Assembly: GCA_017468215.1 (NCBI GenBank)
Contig: JAFUJG010000087.1
Location: 1-8,766 of the forward strand
DNA: 8,766 nucleotides
Origin: Clostridia bacterium
Lineage (GTDB): Bacteria; Bacillota; Clostridia; UMGS1883
Direction of reading: 5' to 3'
A program made the position numbers and the translations under genes. The stretch's first letter is position 1; every line of letters starts with the position of its first letter. The notes beneath the pieces were generated by a model. That model had not been told where the DNA came from. It searched no databases and saw nothing but the letters and a program-made list of their open reading frames with translations. Of the stretch, positions 1-5,474 are shown piece after piece.

Positions 1-166
1 CAATTTTTTCTGCCCTTTCCTTTTCAACAACAGCCATAACCTTTTCAAGCTGCTTTTCAAGGTCCTTTTCACAAATAGTGTCAAGGGGGTTTGCAATTGT
101 TCCGAGTATATCGCTTACAGCTACTCCAATCCTTGCCTCGCCATAATCAAGACCTATAATTCGCAT
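1..166 (-). CDS. ruvX: RuvX/YqgF-family putative pre-16S rRNA nuclease / Holliday junction resolvase-like, N-terminal part only
   Basis: Only the first 55 codons are present; the gene continues beyond the left edge. The protein begins MRIIGLDYGEARIGVAVSD, the signature opening of the YqgF/RuvX RNase H-like fold, with the conserved Asp of LDYG (residue 7) and the RIGVAVSD strand. Family members act in the cytoplasm and have been linked to 16S rRNA 5'-end processing and to Holliday junction cleavage; which applies here cannot be read from the sequence. The ATG at 166-164 has a GAGGTG ribosome binding site at 171-176. It lies 64 nt downstream of ssb on the same strand and has its own promoter in that gap, so it can be expressed apart from ssb. 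The identification rests on the N-terminus alone but is quite specific. Confidence 0.9.
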   Translation of the reverse strand, partial: MRIIGLDYGEARIGVAVSDILGTIANPLDTICEKDLEKQLEKVMAVVEKERAEKI

Positions 167-195
167 AGTGCACCTCTTTTCTAAATAGCAAACTA

Positions 196-224
196 ATTAT
201 ACTATAAATCGGGCACACTTGCAA
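196..224 (-). promoter_or_regulatory. Sigma-A-type promoter for ruvX
   Basis: On the minus strand the -35 box TTGCAA (224-219) is separated by exactly 17 nt from the -10 box TATAAT (201-196). Transcription would start near 189, giving a leader of about 23 nt before the ruvX ATG. The -10 is a perfect match and the -35 matches 4 of 6 positions. Seen by eye only. Confidence 0.6.
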
Positions 225-230
225 CATTAA

Positions 231-833
231 TTATGAAATTTCTTCAATTTCCCCTACCGAAACCTCATAGGCAGTTCTTATCTCAAAGTCTTCTCCAAGC
301 CGTTTTGTGTATTCTCTCGACTGTAATCTCCCCTTTATGAGTACATTGGTTCCCACAGGTAGGTCACGGCATAAAACAGCGTTTTTCCCCCAGCATATTG
401 TAGGAATATAGTCAGAGCGATTAAAGGCACGGTTTACAGCTATAATTACATCGGTAATTTCTCTGCCAAAGGGTGTTTTTCTGTAGGTAGGTGCTTTGCA
501 AACAAAACCATTGAGCAAAACATTGTTGGGATTTGCGTCCTCGTCTTCACTTTGTTCTATTGATTTTGCAAAGGCTGTTAAAATCAGCTTGGTTTTATTT
601 TCCTGGTACTTATTATAGCTTCTTAATTGTCCTGTAAGGGATATTTCGTCCCCATCGCTTATGCGTGTATTTTCGAGAAGTTTTTTTGATACTGTTACAG
701 GCAATGTATCTACCACTCCCGACAGTCTTGATACGTTTAGTTTAAAAGTATAAAAATCCTCATCCAGAACACTGTGGCTGTATTCCACATCTCCCTCCAC
801 CTTGCCCTGTAAGCTTATGAAATTATTCTCCAT
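231..833 (-). CDS. ssb: Single-stranded DNA-binding protein, tandem OB-fold form
   Basis: 200-residue protein. The C-terminal half (about residues 103-198: NNVLLNGFVCKAPTYRKTPF, then AVNRAF, CWGKNA and GTNVLIKGRL) has the strand order and motifs of a bacterial SSB OB fold. The N-terminal half (about residues 3-90, with LQGKVEG and GDEISLTGQL) looks like a second, diverged OB fold, so the protein may carry two on one chain. The C-terminus ends VGEIEEIS and lacks the DDDIPF-like acidic tip that canonical SSBs use to recruit repair proteins. I chose the ATG at 833-831 because AAGGAG lies at 848-843; an in-frame GTG at 857 would add eight residues but has no ribosome binding site and would place the AAGGAG inside the gene. 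It may therefore be an accessory paralogue rather than the main replication SSB. It is divergent from cwlD and upstream of ruvX. Confidence 0.8.
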   Translation of the reverse strand: MENNFISLQGKVEGDVEYSHSVLDEDFYTFKLNVSRLSGVVDTLPVTVSKKLLENTRISDGDEISLTGQLRSYNKYQENKTKLILTAFAKSIEQSEDEDANPNNVLLNGFVCKAPTYRKTPFGREITDVIIAVNRAFNRSDYIPTICWGKNAVLCRDLPVGTNVLIKGRLQSREYTKRLGEDFEIRTAYEVSVGEIEEIS

Positions 834-966
834 TTGCGACAACTCCTTTATGTACACTCATGTATGCTTTTTTATAAGTATATGCAATAATTTCTTTGGT
901 ATTACCATCACACATGTGCATTTTTTTATTACAACACACATAAATTGTACAAATGAGGTGAACATT

Positions 967-1695
967 TTGATAATCGTTGTCAAACGTGGTCTTTTCTTTT
1001 TGATTACAGGGCTTGTTATACTGCTTTTGTTTATGGGTATCTCGTCAAAAACGGCTCCTGTTGTAAGTTTTAATCACGAAAATATCCGTACTATTATCAT
1101 TGATGCCGGGCACGGTATACCAGATGGCGGTGCTGTCAGCAAAAACGGTACTGCTGAAAGCCCGTTAAATCTGAAAATCGCAACAAAGCTCAACGAGGAG
1201 CTTACTGAGCGAGGGTATAAGGTTATCATGACAAGAACAGACGAAAACGGACTAAATAAAAAGAAAAAAACCGATATGAATATGCGGCTGGATATTATGA
1301 AAACCAATCCCTGCGATATGTTCGTAAGCATACATATCAATAAATTCAGTCAGTCAAAATATCGTGGTGCCGAGGTTTTGTATTCTGAAAACTTTATCCA
1401 GTCAACACTTCTTGCTCAACTTATCATGGACGAAATCAAGCTTATTGACCCAATTAATCAAACAAGAGGTATAACCAAGGCTCAGTCCTCTTTATACCTT
1501 ATGAAAAACGCCAATGTCCCTGCAGTTATTGTGGAGTGCGGCTTTTTATCAAATCCGGATGAAGAACAGCTTTTAAAAAGCAGCGAATATCAGGCACGGC
1601 TTGCAAGTGCCATTTGTGACGGTATTGTTTCTTACTACAGGAACGTTGAAGATTTTGAAAAAGTAAATTTTATTAAAAGTGAGGAATCCACTTGA
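967..1695 (+). CDS. cwlD: N-acetylmuramoyl-L-alanine amidase, CwlD-like (Amidase_3)
   Basis: 242 residues, close to the length of Bacillus subtilis CwlD. An N-terminal membrane or signal segment (about residues 8-24, hydrophobic after VVKRG) is followed by an Amidase_3 domain. Zinc ligands of the family are visible: His49 in IIIDAGHG, Glu64 in AESPLNLK and His123 in VSIHINK; the catalytic Glu190 is in VIVECGFLSNPDEE. The enzyme removes peptide side chains from muramic acid outside the membrane; in spore formers CwlD does this as the first step to muramic delta-lactam in the spore cortex. The TTG start at 967 was chosen because GAGGTG at 955-960 sits 6 nt upstream and the length fits; the open frame reaches back to 802, but that stretch overlaps ssb and does not look coding. 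The next gene overlaps by 4 nt, so the two are probably translationally coupled. Confidence 0.88.
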   Translation: MIIVVKRGLFFLITGLVILLLFMGISSKTAPVVSFNHENIRTIIIDAGHGIPDGGAVSKNGTAESPLNLKIATKLNEELTERGYKVIMTRTDENGLNKKKKTDMNMRLDIMKTNPCDMFVSIHINKFSQSKYRGAEVLYSENFIQSTLLAQLIMDEIKLIDPINQTRGITKAQSSLYLMKNANVPAVIVECGFLSNPDEEQLLKSSEYQARLASAICDGIVSYYRNVEDFEKVNFIKSEEST

Positions 1696-2450
1696 AAATT
1701 TTTGTATTAACAAAAAAATCCCTTTTGGTTGCCGCTGTTTTCCTGTTGGCGGCATGCTTTGCACTTCCGACCTTCTTTCAGTCGGTAGAAACATCAATTT
1801 CCACAAAGGAACTGCCTATCTATTCGGTTGAGACATCCGACAAAAAAATCGCCGTTACCTTTGACTCAGCATGGAACGACGATGATATTGACAAGGTGTT
1901 GAAGGCACTTAATGACAACAACTGTCCTTCCACCTTTTTTGTAACAGGCGACTGGGCGGAGCGTTTTCCCGAGAGCTTGAAAAAGCTTCATTCCGCAGGA
2001 CATGAAATAGGCTCTCACAGCTATAACCACACCCTCTATTCCACCCTGTCTAAGGACGAAATTATAGCTGATATGGATAAGTGCGACAGCTGCATAGAAG
2101 CTGTTATAGGCATCCGTCCAACACTTGTGCGTGCACCTTCGGGCGACTATACCAACAATTCGATTTTGGCATGCAAGGAAACTAATCGCTATTGTATTCA
2201 ATGGGATGTTGACAGCTTAGACTGGAAAGAACTAACCGAGGAAGAAATGAAAGCACGTATTTTTGAAAAGGTTAAGCCGGGCTCAATCCTACTTTTTCAC
2301 AACGGCACAAAGCAAACTGCCGATGCTCTGCCCGGCATTTTAACTGCCCTCAAAAACGAAGGTTATACCTTTGTAAAAGTAGGCGACTTAATCTATAAAG
2401 AAAACTACACTATTGACCATATGGGACGGCAACACAAGGCTTCTCCCTGA
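1692..2450 (+). CDS. pdaB: Polysaccharide deacetylase, PdaB-like sporulation family
   Basis: 252 residues: an N-terminal hydrophobic segment (about 10-28; LAAC at 19-22 also resembles a lipobox) and a NodB-type deacetylase domain. Motif 1 is TFDSAWNDDD (Asp58), motif 2 is HSYNH (His109, His113), motif 3 is RAPSGDY (Arg147), motif 4 is VDSLDW (173-178), and motif 5 is LLFHNG (His203). The residue after Asp58, usually a second metal-binding Asp, is Ser; a substitution at that place is also seen in PdaB-type proteins, so activity is uncertain. The family acts on peptidoglycan outside the membrane, and PdaB is needed for spore stability. The start is TTG at 1692 in a TTGA overlap with the cwlD stop, with GAGG at 1681-1684. 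PdaA, which works with CwlD in delta-lactam formation, is the alternative; the TFDxxW motif favours PdaB. The last 80 codons have a second copy at 3794-4037. Confidence 0.8.
   Translation: MKIFVLTKKSLLVAAVFLLAACFALPTFFQSVETSISTKELPIYSVETSDKKIAVTFDSAWNDDDIDKVLKALNDNNCPSTFFVTGDWAERFPESLKKLHSAGHEIGSHSYNHTLYSTLSKDEIIADMDKCDSCIEAVIGIRPTLVRAPSGDYTNNSILACKETNRYCIQWDVDSLDWKELTEEEMKARIFEKVKPGSILLFHNGTKQTADALPGILTALKNEGYTFVKVGDLIYKENYTIDHMGRQHKASP
2207..2450 (+). repeat. Left copy of a 244-bp diverged direct repeat (3' end of the pdaB-like gene)
   Basis: The stretch from TGTTGACAG at 2207 to the TGA stop at 2450 aligns without gaps to 3794-4037. Similarity begins abruptly at TGTTGACAG and ends at the stop codon; flanking sequence on both sides is unrelated. 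By hand count 34 of 80 sense codons differ, of which 26 are silent and 8 change the residue. The partner copy has no gene 5' end. Confidence 0.95.
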
Positions 2451-2459
2451 GAAGAAGCT

Positions 2460-2474
2460 GTCAGCTCCGCTGAC
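2460..2474. repeat. Short inverted repeat after pdaB
   Basis: GTCAGC, a TCC loop and GCTGAC form a 6-bp hairpin ten bases after the pdaB stop and just before the main terminator. It resembles the small palindromic GTCAGC/GCTGAC elements that I recall as dispersed repeats in some gut Clostridia; that link is from memory and not testable here. Confidence 0.4.
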
Positions 2475-2485
2475 TGATGTGGCGT

Positions 2486-2525
2486 AAATAAACCCCCGAC
2501 AGCTTTTACTGTCGGGGGTTTATTT
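2486..2525. terminator. Bidirectional intrinsic terminator between pdaB and the lipoprotein gene
   Basis: A perfect 17-bp stem (AAATAAACCCCCGACAG at 2486-2502 with its complement at 2509-2525) surrounds a 6-nt loop. The GC-rich core is followed by a TTTATTT run in both directions. It lies 36 nt after the pdaB stop on the plus strand and 7 nt after the lipoprotein stop on the minus strand, so it probably ends both convergent transcripts. Confidence 0.9.
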
Positions 2526-2531
2526 AAAATT

Positions 2532-3542
2532 CTATTTTTTACGAACTACTTTATCTAGTTCTACCATAAACACTTGTTTGGAGTCACTTAAATCATAGGT
2601 ACATAAAGCTATATCATCTGGTCCGATATATATACCATCCCCAAAAGCTCCATAGTGATATGTTGCTGCTATATATCTAAACTTATTAGCATTTGCATAG
2701 TCCCCTTTAAATACAATTCTACACTCATTATTTTCGATTCTTTCCCTTGCAAAATAATCTCGAACAGTTTTAGGAAGACTTTTCTTAAACGTCATATTAC
2801 TTAAATCATATAACTTATCAAATTGTATTTCAGTGGTTCCAAAAATATCAGAGTTGCATAAAACCATATAGTCCTGTGGTACTTTATAAGGAATTGTCAA
2901 ATCTTGTGAATATTCTCCCGAAATATCCCATTCTTCTGTCATATTCATTGTTTCAGCTATTGGTTCATCCCACAATCCTGTTATTTTATTAAAATAAGTA
3001 TATATGATAGTTTCTCTTTGATAAGTAACATACTTATGTCTTTCTGTAAATGACACATAATATTCGGTAATATTTTCTTCTAGCAAAAACTCATTGCTAT
3101 TTAGAATGATATTAGTTTTCTCCCCTGTATAATTATTGTTTAAAATATTTAAAATATCTTCTTCCGTAAGATTTAATCCTGTTATTGGCGTGAATTGAGC
3201 ACTCCCTTTATCTTCATTAAGAGTCCAAGTATCCAATATCCAGCCTTTATCATACAGTCCATATGTAATTATTGTATATACACATCCTTCAATACTGCCA
3301 TCAGTATTCTTTAAATATATGTTTGCATACACGATATCCGTCTTTGAATCAATATCGGTTTGTCGCTTTTCAATTTCTGCGTCAACTATCTCAAATTCAT
3401 AATATTCTTCTGCAAATTCAGCATTAGTTTTCATATCATTGAATACTTCATTTGCACTTTTGACACTTGGCGAACATCCCGTGAGATTTATCACAGATAA
3501 AACCAACATCGCAACCATAAAGATTTTTAAATGCCATTTCAT
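2532..3542 (-). CDS. Putative lipoprotein of unknown function
   Basis: 336 residues that I do not assign to a family. Residues 1-22 are a lipoprotein signal peptide (MKWHLK basic end, hydrophobic core, lipobox LTGC with the lipidated Cys at 23), so the mature protein should be anchored on the outer face of the membrane. The rest is rich in Tyr, Thr, Asp, Glu and Asn and looks mostly beta-stranded. Residues 70-110 (ending GWILDTWTLNED) and 160-205 (ITGLWDEP, then WDISGEY) may be two related halves, with a separate C-terminal section to 336. The ATG at 3542 has GGAGG at 3555-3551. It is visibly more AT-rich than its neighbours and forms its own unit with promoter, long structured leader and terminator. 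It lies between an intact pdaB and a second copy of the pdaB 3' end, which suggests it arrived by insertion. Confidence 0.85.
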   Translation of the reverse strand: MKWHLKIFMVAMLVLSVINLTGCSPSVKSANEVFNDMKTNAEFAEEYYEFEIVDAEIEKRQTDIDSKTDIVYANIYLKNTDGSIEGCVYTIITYGLYDKGWILDTWTLNEDKGSAQFTPITGLNLTEEDILNILNNNYTGEKTNIILNSNEFLLEENITEYYVSFTERHKYVTYQRETIIYTYFNKITGLWDEPIAETMNMTEEWDISGEYSQDLTIPYKVPQDYMVLCNSDIFGTTEIQFDKLYDLSNMTFKKSLPKTVRDYFARERIENNECRIVFKGDYANANKFRYIAATYHYGAFGDGIYIGPDDIALCTYDLSDSKQVFMVELDKVVRKK

Positions 3543-3730
3543 TCTTTCTTCCTCCGTAAATTAAAAAAGTGTGTAGCATCGAAGCTACACACTGAAAAAT
3601 GCACAGCTCCGATTGTTGCTACACAAATTTCTCATCACTCATTAAAAGCATGCGAAAATAGAGCCTGCATTTTTACCAATAGTAAAAACACGCACTTCTA
3701 ACAAGTGATAAATATTAAAATTTGTGTAGC
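3543..3730 (-). promoter_or_regulatory. Structured leader RNA of the lipoprotein gene (candidate attenuator or riboswitch)
   Basis: From the predicted transcription start near 3730 to the ATG is about 190 nt. Read on the minus strand, TGCTACACAAATTT (A, 3731-3718, the very 5' end) is a perfect 14-bp complement of AAATTTGTGTAGCA (B, 3630-3617). Directly stacked inside is a second helix of about 10 bp with U.G pairs (3712-3703 with 3640-3631), leaving a 5-nt bulge, and inside that UUUUUAC (3688-3682) pairs with GUAAAAA (3676-3670). Then AGTGTGTAGC (C, 3593-3584) and GCTACACACT (D, 3577-3568) form a terminator just before the ribosome binding site. B also complements 8 nt of D (TGTGTAGC with GCTACACA), so A:B plus C:D and B:D are alternatives. 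No known riboswitch or T-box consensus was recognised. A palindromic insertion remnant is the main alternative. Confidence 0.6.
3568..3593 (-). terminator. Terminator-like hairpin in the lipoprotein leader
   Basis: A perfect 10-bp stem (AGTGTGTAGC with GCTACACACT, loop TTCGAT) is followed on the minus strand by TTTTTTAA, counting the stem's last T, then by the GGAGG ribosome binding site at 3555-3551. The T run lies only on the minus-strand side, so the hairpin works in the direction of the lipoprotein gene and would stop its transcription before the coding region. Confidence 0.7.
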
Positions 3731-3736
3731 ACATTT

Positions 3737-3765
3737 AATATATCACACAATTCATACTAAATCAA
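3737..3765 (-). promoter_or_regulatory. Extended -10 promoter of the lipoprotein unit
   Basis: On the minus strand TTGATT (3765-3760) is followed after 17 nt by TATATT (3742-3737), preceded by TGA to give an extended -10 (TGATATATT). The predicted start is near 3730, which places leader element A at the extreme 5' end of the RNA. Confidence 0.6.
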
Positions 3766-3793
3766 TTATTTTCCAAAAGATTTTTGTGTCGAG

Positions 3794-4037
3794 TGTTGAC
3801 AGTTTAGACTGGAAAGAGCTCACCGAGGAAGAAATGAAAACCCGCATTTTTGAAAAGGTTAAGCCCGGCTCAATCCTACTTTTCCACAACGGCACAAAGC
3901 AAACTGCCGATGCATTGCCGGGAATCCTCACTGCTCTTAAAACAGAGGGCTATAGCTTTGTAAAGGTCAGCGATTTAATCTATAAAGAAAATTACACCAT
4001 TGACCATACCGGCAGACAGCATAAAACAGACAACTGA
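3794..4037 (+). pseudogene. Diverged remnant of a pdaB-like gene (3' end only)
   Basis: The stretch encodes 80 residues matching the C-terminus of the intact deacetylase (its residues 173-252) with 72 identical, from VDSLDWKELTEEEM to the stop. It keeps motif 4 (VDSLDW) and motif 5 (LLFHNG) but lacks the signal segment and the Asp, HxxxH and Arg motifs, so it cannot be an active deacetylase. The reading frame is open back to a GTG at 3705, but the upstream part is leader/promoter sequence of the opposite-strand gene, and no ribosome binding site is evident. No stop or frameshift has accumulated, and 26 of 34 codon differences are silent. Most of the divergence therefore happened while both copies were functional genes, and truncation looks recent. 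Confidence 0.88.
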
Positions 4038-4054
4038 AATGCTTGTAAACAAAA

Positions 4055-4083
4055 AACGGACACACCCTTTCGGTGTGTCCGTT
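4055..4083 (-). terminator. Intrinsic terminator of the cysK-iscS-iscU-nadA operon
   Basis: A perfect 12-bp stem (AACGGACACACC with GGTGTGTCCGTT, 5-nt loop) lies 15 nt after the nadA stop. On the minus strand the stem runs into TTTTTTG, a good T tract; on the plus strand the following bases are ATGTATAAT, so termination of the opposite strand would be weaker. Confidence 0.9.
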
Positions 4084-4097
4084 ATGTATAATAGTAA

Positions 4098-5015
4098 TCA
4101 ACCGCCCAATTCAATCATCTTATCGATACAGGTGCGAGCCTTTGTTATTGTATCCTCATCCAGTTCGATGATTTCTCCGCCATCACCCTTTAATATGTTA
4201 TAAACATCAACCAAAGTTGTTGCTTTCATGTCGGGGCAAATAAGCTTGGGAGACAAAGGATAGAACTTTTTGTCGGGACATTCGAACTGCAGATATTCTG
4301 CAATTGCAATTTCTGTACCGATAATAAATTCCTTAGCGTCGCTTTGCTTTGCATAATCCATAATTGCTGTTGTGGAGCCGACAAAGTCTGCCTGTGCCAC
4401 AACCTGAGGCACACATTCGGGATGAACAAGGAACTTAGCCTCGGGATGACGCCTCTTGGCTTCACGTGCTTCATCACCTGTAATTTTGCCATGGATGGGG
4501 CAACCGCCATGCAGCAGCTTGAAGGTCTTTTCGGGTACATTTTTCGCAACAAAGCTACCCAGGTTACAATCGGGAATGAAAAGAATCTTATCATTTTCGA
4601 TGTTCTTAACAATCTTAACTGCCGATGCACTTGTAACGCACACGTCGCATATGGTCTTAAGCTCTGCAGTTGTATTGATGTATGCTACAACTGCATAATC
4701 GGGATAGCTCTTTTTAATGTTTTCGATATATTGCTTGCTCATCTGCTCAGCCATGGGGCAGCCTGCCACAGGGCTTGACAAAATAACCGTTTTTTCGGGA
4801 GAAAGGATTTTTACTGTTTCTGCCATAAACCTTACACCGCACATAATAACGGTTTTTGCATCAGTTTTTGAAGCCATAACGCTAAGCTGATAGCTGTCGC
4901 CTGTAAAGTCAGCAATTTCGGTTATGGCCTTTGTCTGATAGCTGTGAGCTAAAATGCAAACATCTTTTTCTTTTTTAAAACTGAGGATTTCGTCACGGAG
5001 AGTTACAATGTCCAT
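4098..5015 (-). CDS. nadA: Quinolinate synthase A
   Basis: 305 residues, the usual length for short NadA proteins. It condenses iminoaspartate with dihydroxyacetone phosphate to quinolinate, a step of de novo NAD synthesis in the cytoplasm. The three 4Fe-4S ligands expected of the family are present: Cys86 (VAGCPMAE), Cys172 (HGGCPIHG) and Cys260 (KLICPDMK). Other conserved stretches are LAHSYQ (22-27), DFTGDS (36-41), VHPEC (197-201) and GTEI (233-236). ATG at 5015 with AAGGAG at 5028-5023. It is the last gene of the unit, 27 nt after iscU, and a strong terminator follows. No nadB or nadC lies beside it; instead the Fe-S assembly genes are upstream, fitting an enzyme that depends on an oxygen-sensitive cluster. 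Confidence 0.96.
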   Translation of the reverse strand: MDIVTLRDEILSFKKEKDVCILAHSYQTKAITEIADFTGDSYQLSVMASKTDAKTVIMCGVRFMAETVKILSPEKTVILSSPVAGCPMAEQMSKQYIENIKKSYPDYAVVAYINTTAELKTICDVCVTSASAVKIVKNIENDKILFIPDCNLGSFVAKNVPEKTFKLLHGGCPIHGKITGDEAREAKRRHPEAKFLVHPECVPQVVAQADFVGSTTAIMDYAKQSDAKEFIIGTEIAIAEYLQFECPDKKFYPLSPKLICPDMKATTLVDVYNILKGDGGEIIELDEDTITKARTCIDKMIELGG

Positions 5016-5042
5016 AATGTTACTCCTTCTTCTGCATAGATT

Positions 5043-5474
5043 TTAATGATGGTCACAGTGGTCACAATTTGCGCAATCGGGGAATAATGATTTATCGTAT
5101 TCTATTCCGTTCTTGTCGTAATAGTCCTTAATTGCTGCCTTGATTGCTTCTTCTGCAAGAACAGAGCAGTGAATTTTTGGTGCCGGAAGACCGCCAAGAG
5201 CCTCTACAACCTCCTTGTTTGAAAGAGCAAGTGCTTCCTCAACGGTTTTGCCCATAATCATTTCTGTTGAAATGCTGCTGGATGCAATTGCACTGCCGCA
5301 ACCAAAGGTTTCAAACTTTACATCCTTGATGATATTATCTTCAATCTTAAGATAAATCTTCATGATATCGCCGCATTTTACATTGCCCACTTCACCCACA
5401 CCATCTGCATTTTCGATGCATCCGACATTTCTGGGGTTTGTAAAATGGTCCATAACTGTTTTACTGTATAACAT
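5043..5474 (-). CDS. iscU: Fe-S cluster assembly scaffold IscU / NifU N-terminal type
   Basis: 143 residues. Scaffold on which the Fe-S cluster is built with sulfur from IscS. The three cluster cysteines are Cys34 (VKCGD, with Asp36), Cys59 (FGCGSA) and Cys103 (KIHCSVLAEEAI, with His102). The protein starts MLYSKTVMDHF, typical of the family; the ATG at 5474 lies inside the 3' end of iscS (14-nt overlap), with a purine-rich AGGAAGG upstream. A longer frame to 5567 exists but merely lies within iscS. The C-terminus carries a cysteine/histidine-rich tail, DCANCDHCDHH, with Cys134, Cys137 and Cys140, absent from Escherichia coli IscU but, as I recall, not rare in clostridial NifU-like proteins. 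The Suf-type scaffold SufU is the alternative; the KIHCSVLAEEAI motif favours the IscU/NifU type. Confidence 0.93.
   Translation of the reverse strand: MLYSKTVMDHFTNPRNVGCIENADGVGEVGNVKCGDIMKIYLKIEDNIIKDVKFETFGCGSAIASSSISTEMIMGKTVEEALALSNKEVVEALGGLPAPKIHCSVLAEEAIKAAIKDYYDKNGIEYDKSLFPDCANCDHCDHH

Noticed and set aside
917..946. Sigma-E-like promoter for cwlD (TGCATTTT, 14 nt, CATAAATT)
   Set aside because: Only a partial match to the sporulation sigma consensus in an AT-rich gap. Sporulation control is likely from gene identity, but this site is not strong enough to annotate. No convincing ssb promoter was found on the other strand either.
802..966. N-terminal extension of the cwlD reading frame by 55 codons
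   Set aside because: It overlaps the ssb start region, has no ribosome binding site, gives an implausible Phe/Ile/Thr-rich sequence, and would exceed the normal CwlD length. The TTG at 967 with GAGGTG is better.
3543..3730. T-box leader
   Set aside because: The leader has a terminator, but the conserved T-box AGGGTGGNACCGCG stretch is absent and the downstream gene is not an aminoacyl-tRNA synthetase or amino-acid gene.
3705..4037. A real 110-residue protein reading through the pdaB remnant
   Set aside because: Its first 30 codons cover the promoter and leader of the opposite-strand gene, there is no ribosome binding site, and the catalytic motifs of the deacetylase are missing.
4226..4778. 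Several open frames on both strands within nadA
   Set aside because: They are shadows of nadA, whose catalytic cysteines and ribosome binding site are clear; the alternative products are rich in Cys, Ile and Leu without family features.
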